39,738 nucleotides of DNA from Desulforamulus aquiferis (GTDB lineage: Bacteria > Bacillota > Desulfotomaculia > Desulfotomaculales > Desulfotomaculaceae), in the NCBI GenBank assembly GCA_004143605.1, contig AWVY01000064.1, positions 62,410 to 102,147 of the forward strand, given 5' to 3'. Positions 39,659 through 39,738 of this stretch are shown here, in pieces (position 1 is the first letter of the stretch; the number at the start of each line of letters is the position of its first letter). Below the pieces are notes generated by a model. It was not told the origin of the DNA. It was given only the letters and a program-made list of their open reading frames with translations, and made no database searches. Made by a program: the position numbers and the translations under genes.

Positions 39659-39738
39659 GCAGTGTGTCGAGAAACTACCTATATTCGGGTTTTAATAATC
39701 CCTCACGACTCCTCTCTCCGCAGTGGACAGCGCTAATC

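Overview
The window reads as chromosome of a Gram-positive, endospore-forming, dissimilatory sulfate reducer of the Desulfotomaculum type (inference). The evidence is complete dsrA, dsrB, dsrD, dsrC, dsrM and dsrK genes next to spore genes (sleB, ypeB, a Spo0F-like regulator), a T-box leader, and strong AGGAGG-type ribosome sites often paired with GTG or TTG starts. Nearly every gene lies on the minus strand, so the text reads right to left; the exceptions are a small orphan gene at 2617 and a ylbF-like gene at 33310. I see no rRNA, tRNA, CRISPR array, transposase or prophage.

Layout. 1-5.7 kb: prmC, prfA, rpmE, an orphan plus-strand gene with a palindromic operator-like site, a LysM/M23 cell-wall protein, and rho. 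5.7-11.2 kb: a DUF2062 membrane protein, a transaldolase-like protein, class II aldolase, a zinc-ribbon protein, a Spo0F-like regulator, a Yip1 membrane protein and SppA. 11.3-15.3 kb: pyrG, a tiny XapX protein, argS and a DUF1934 protein. 15.4-18.1 kb: dsrA-dsrB-dsrD. 18.5-23.7 kb: iorB, iorA, paaK and a sodium/solute symporter. 24-25.9 kb: an Lrp-type regulator and an aminotransferase under a T-box. 25.9-28.1 kb: sleB-ypeB. 28.2-32.8 kb: ferredoxin, dsrM, dsrK, dsrC and a dsrN-like siroheme amidase. 33.3-39.6 kb: ylbF-like gene, cinA, ktrA, ktrB, a PilZ protein, an M29 aminopeptidase and a small hypothetical gene.

How the genes fit together. DsrAB reduces sulfite with siroheme. DsrN probably amidates that siroheme, DsrC carries the sulfur as a trisulfide, and DsrMK with the neighbouring ferredoxin feeds electrons from the membrane. 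The symporter-paaK-iorAB operon handles aryl acids, aryl-CoA and aryl-pyruvates. The T-box aminotransferase beside it could supply or consume the matching 2-oxo acids.

Sequence quality matters here. About 25 otherwise normal genes carry single-base frame breaks, roughly 55-60 in all. In almost every case I traced, adding one base restores the expected protein and the usual family length. I therefore annotate these as whole genes and list the breaks. They look like lost bases in the read or assembly, not biological decay. The dsrABD block is free of them.
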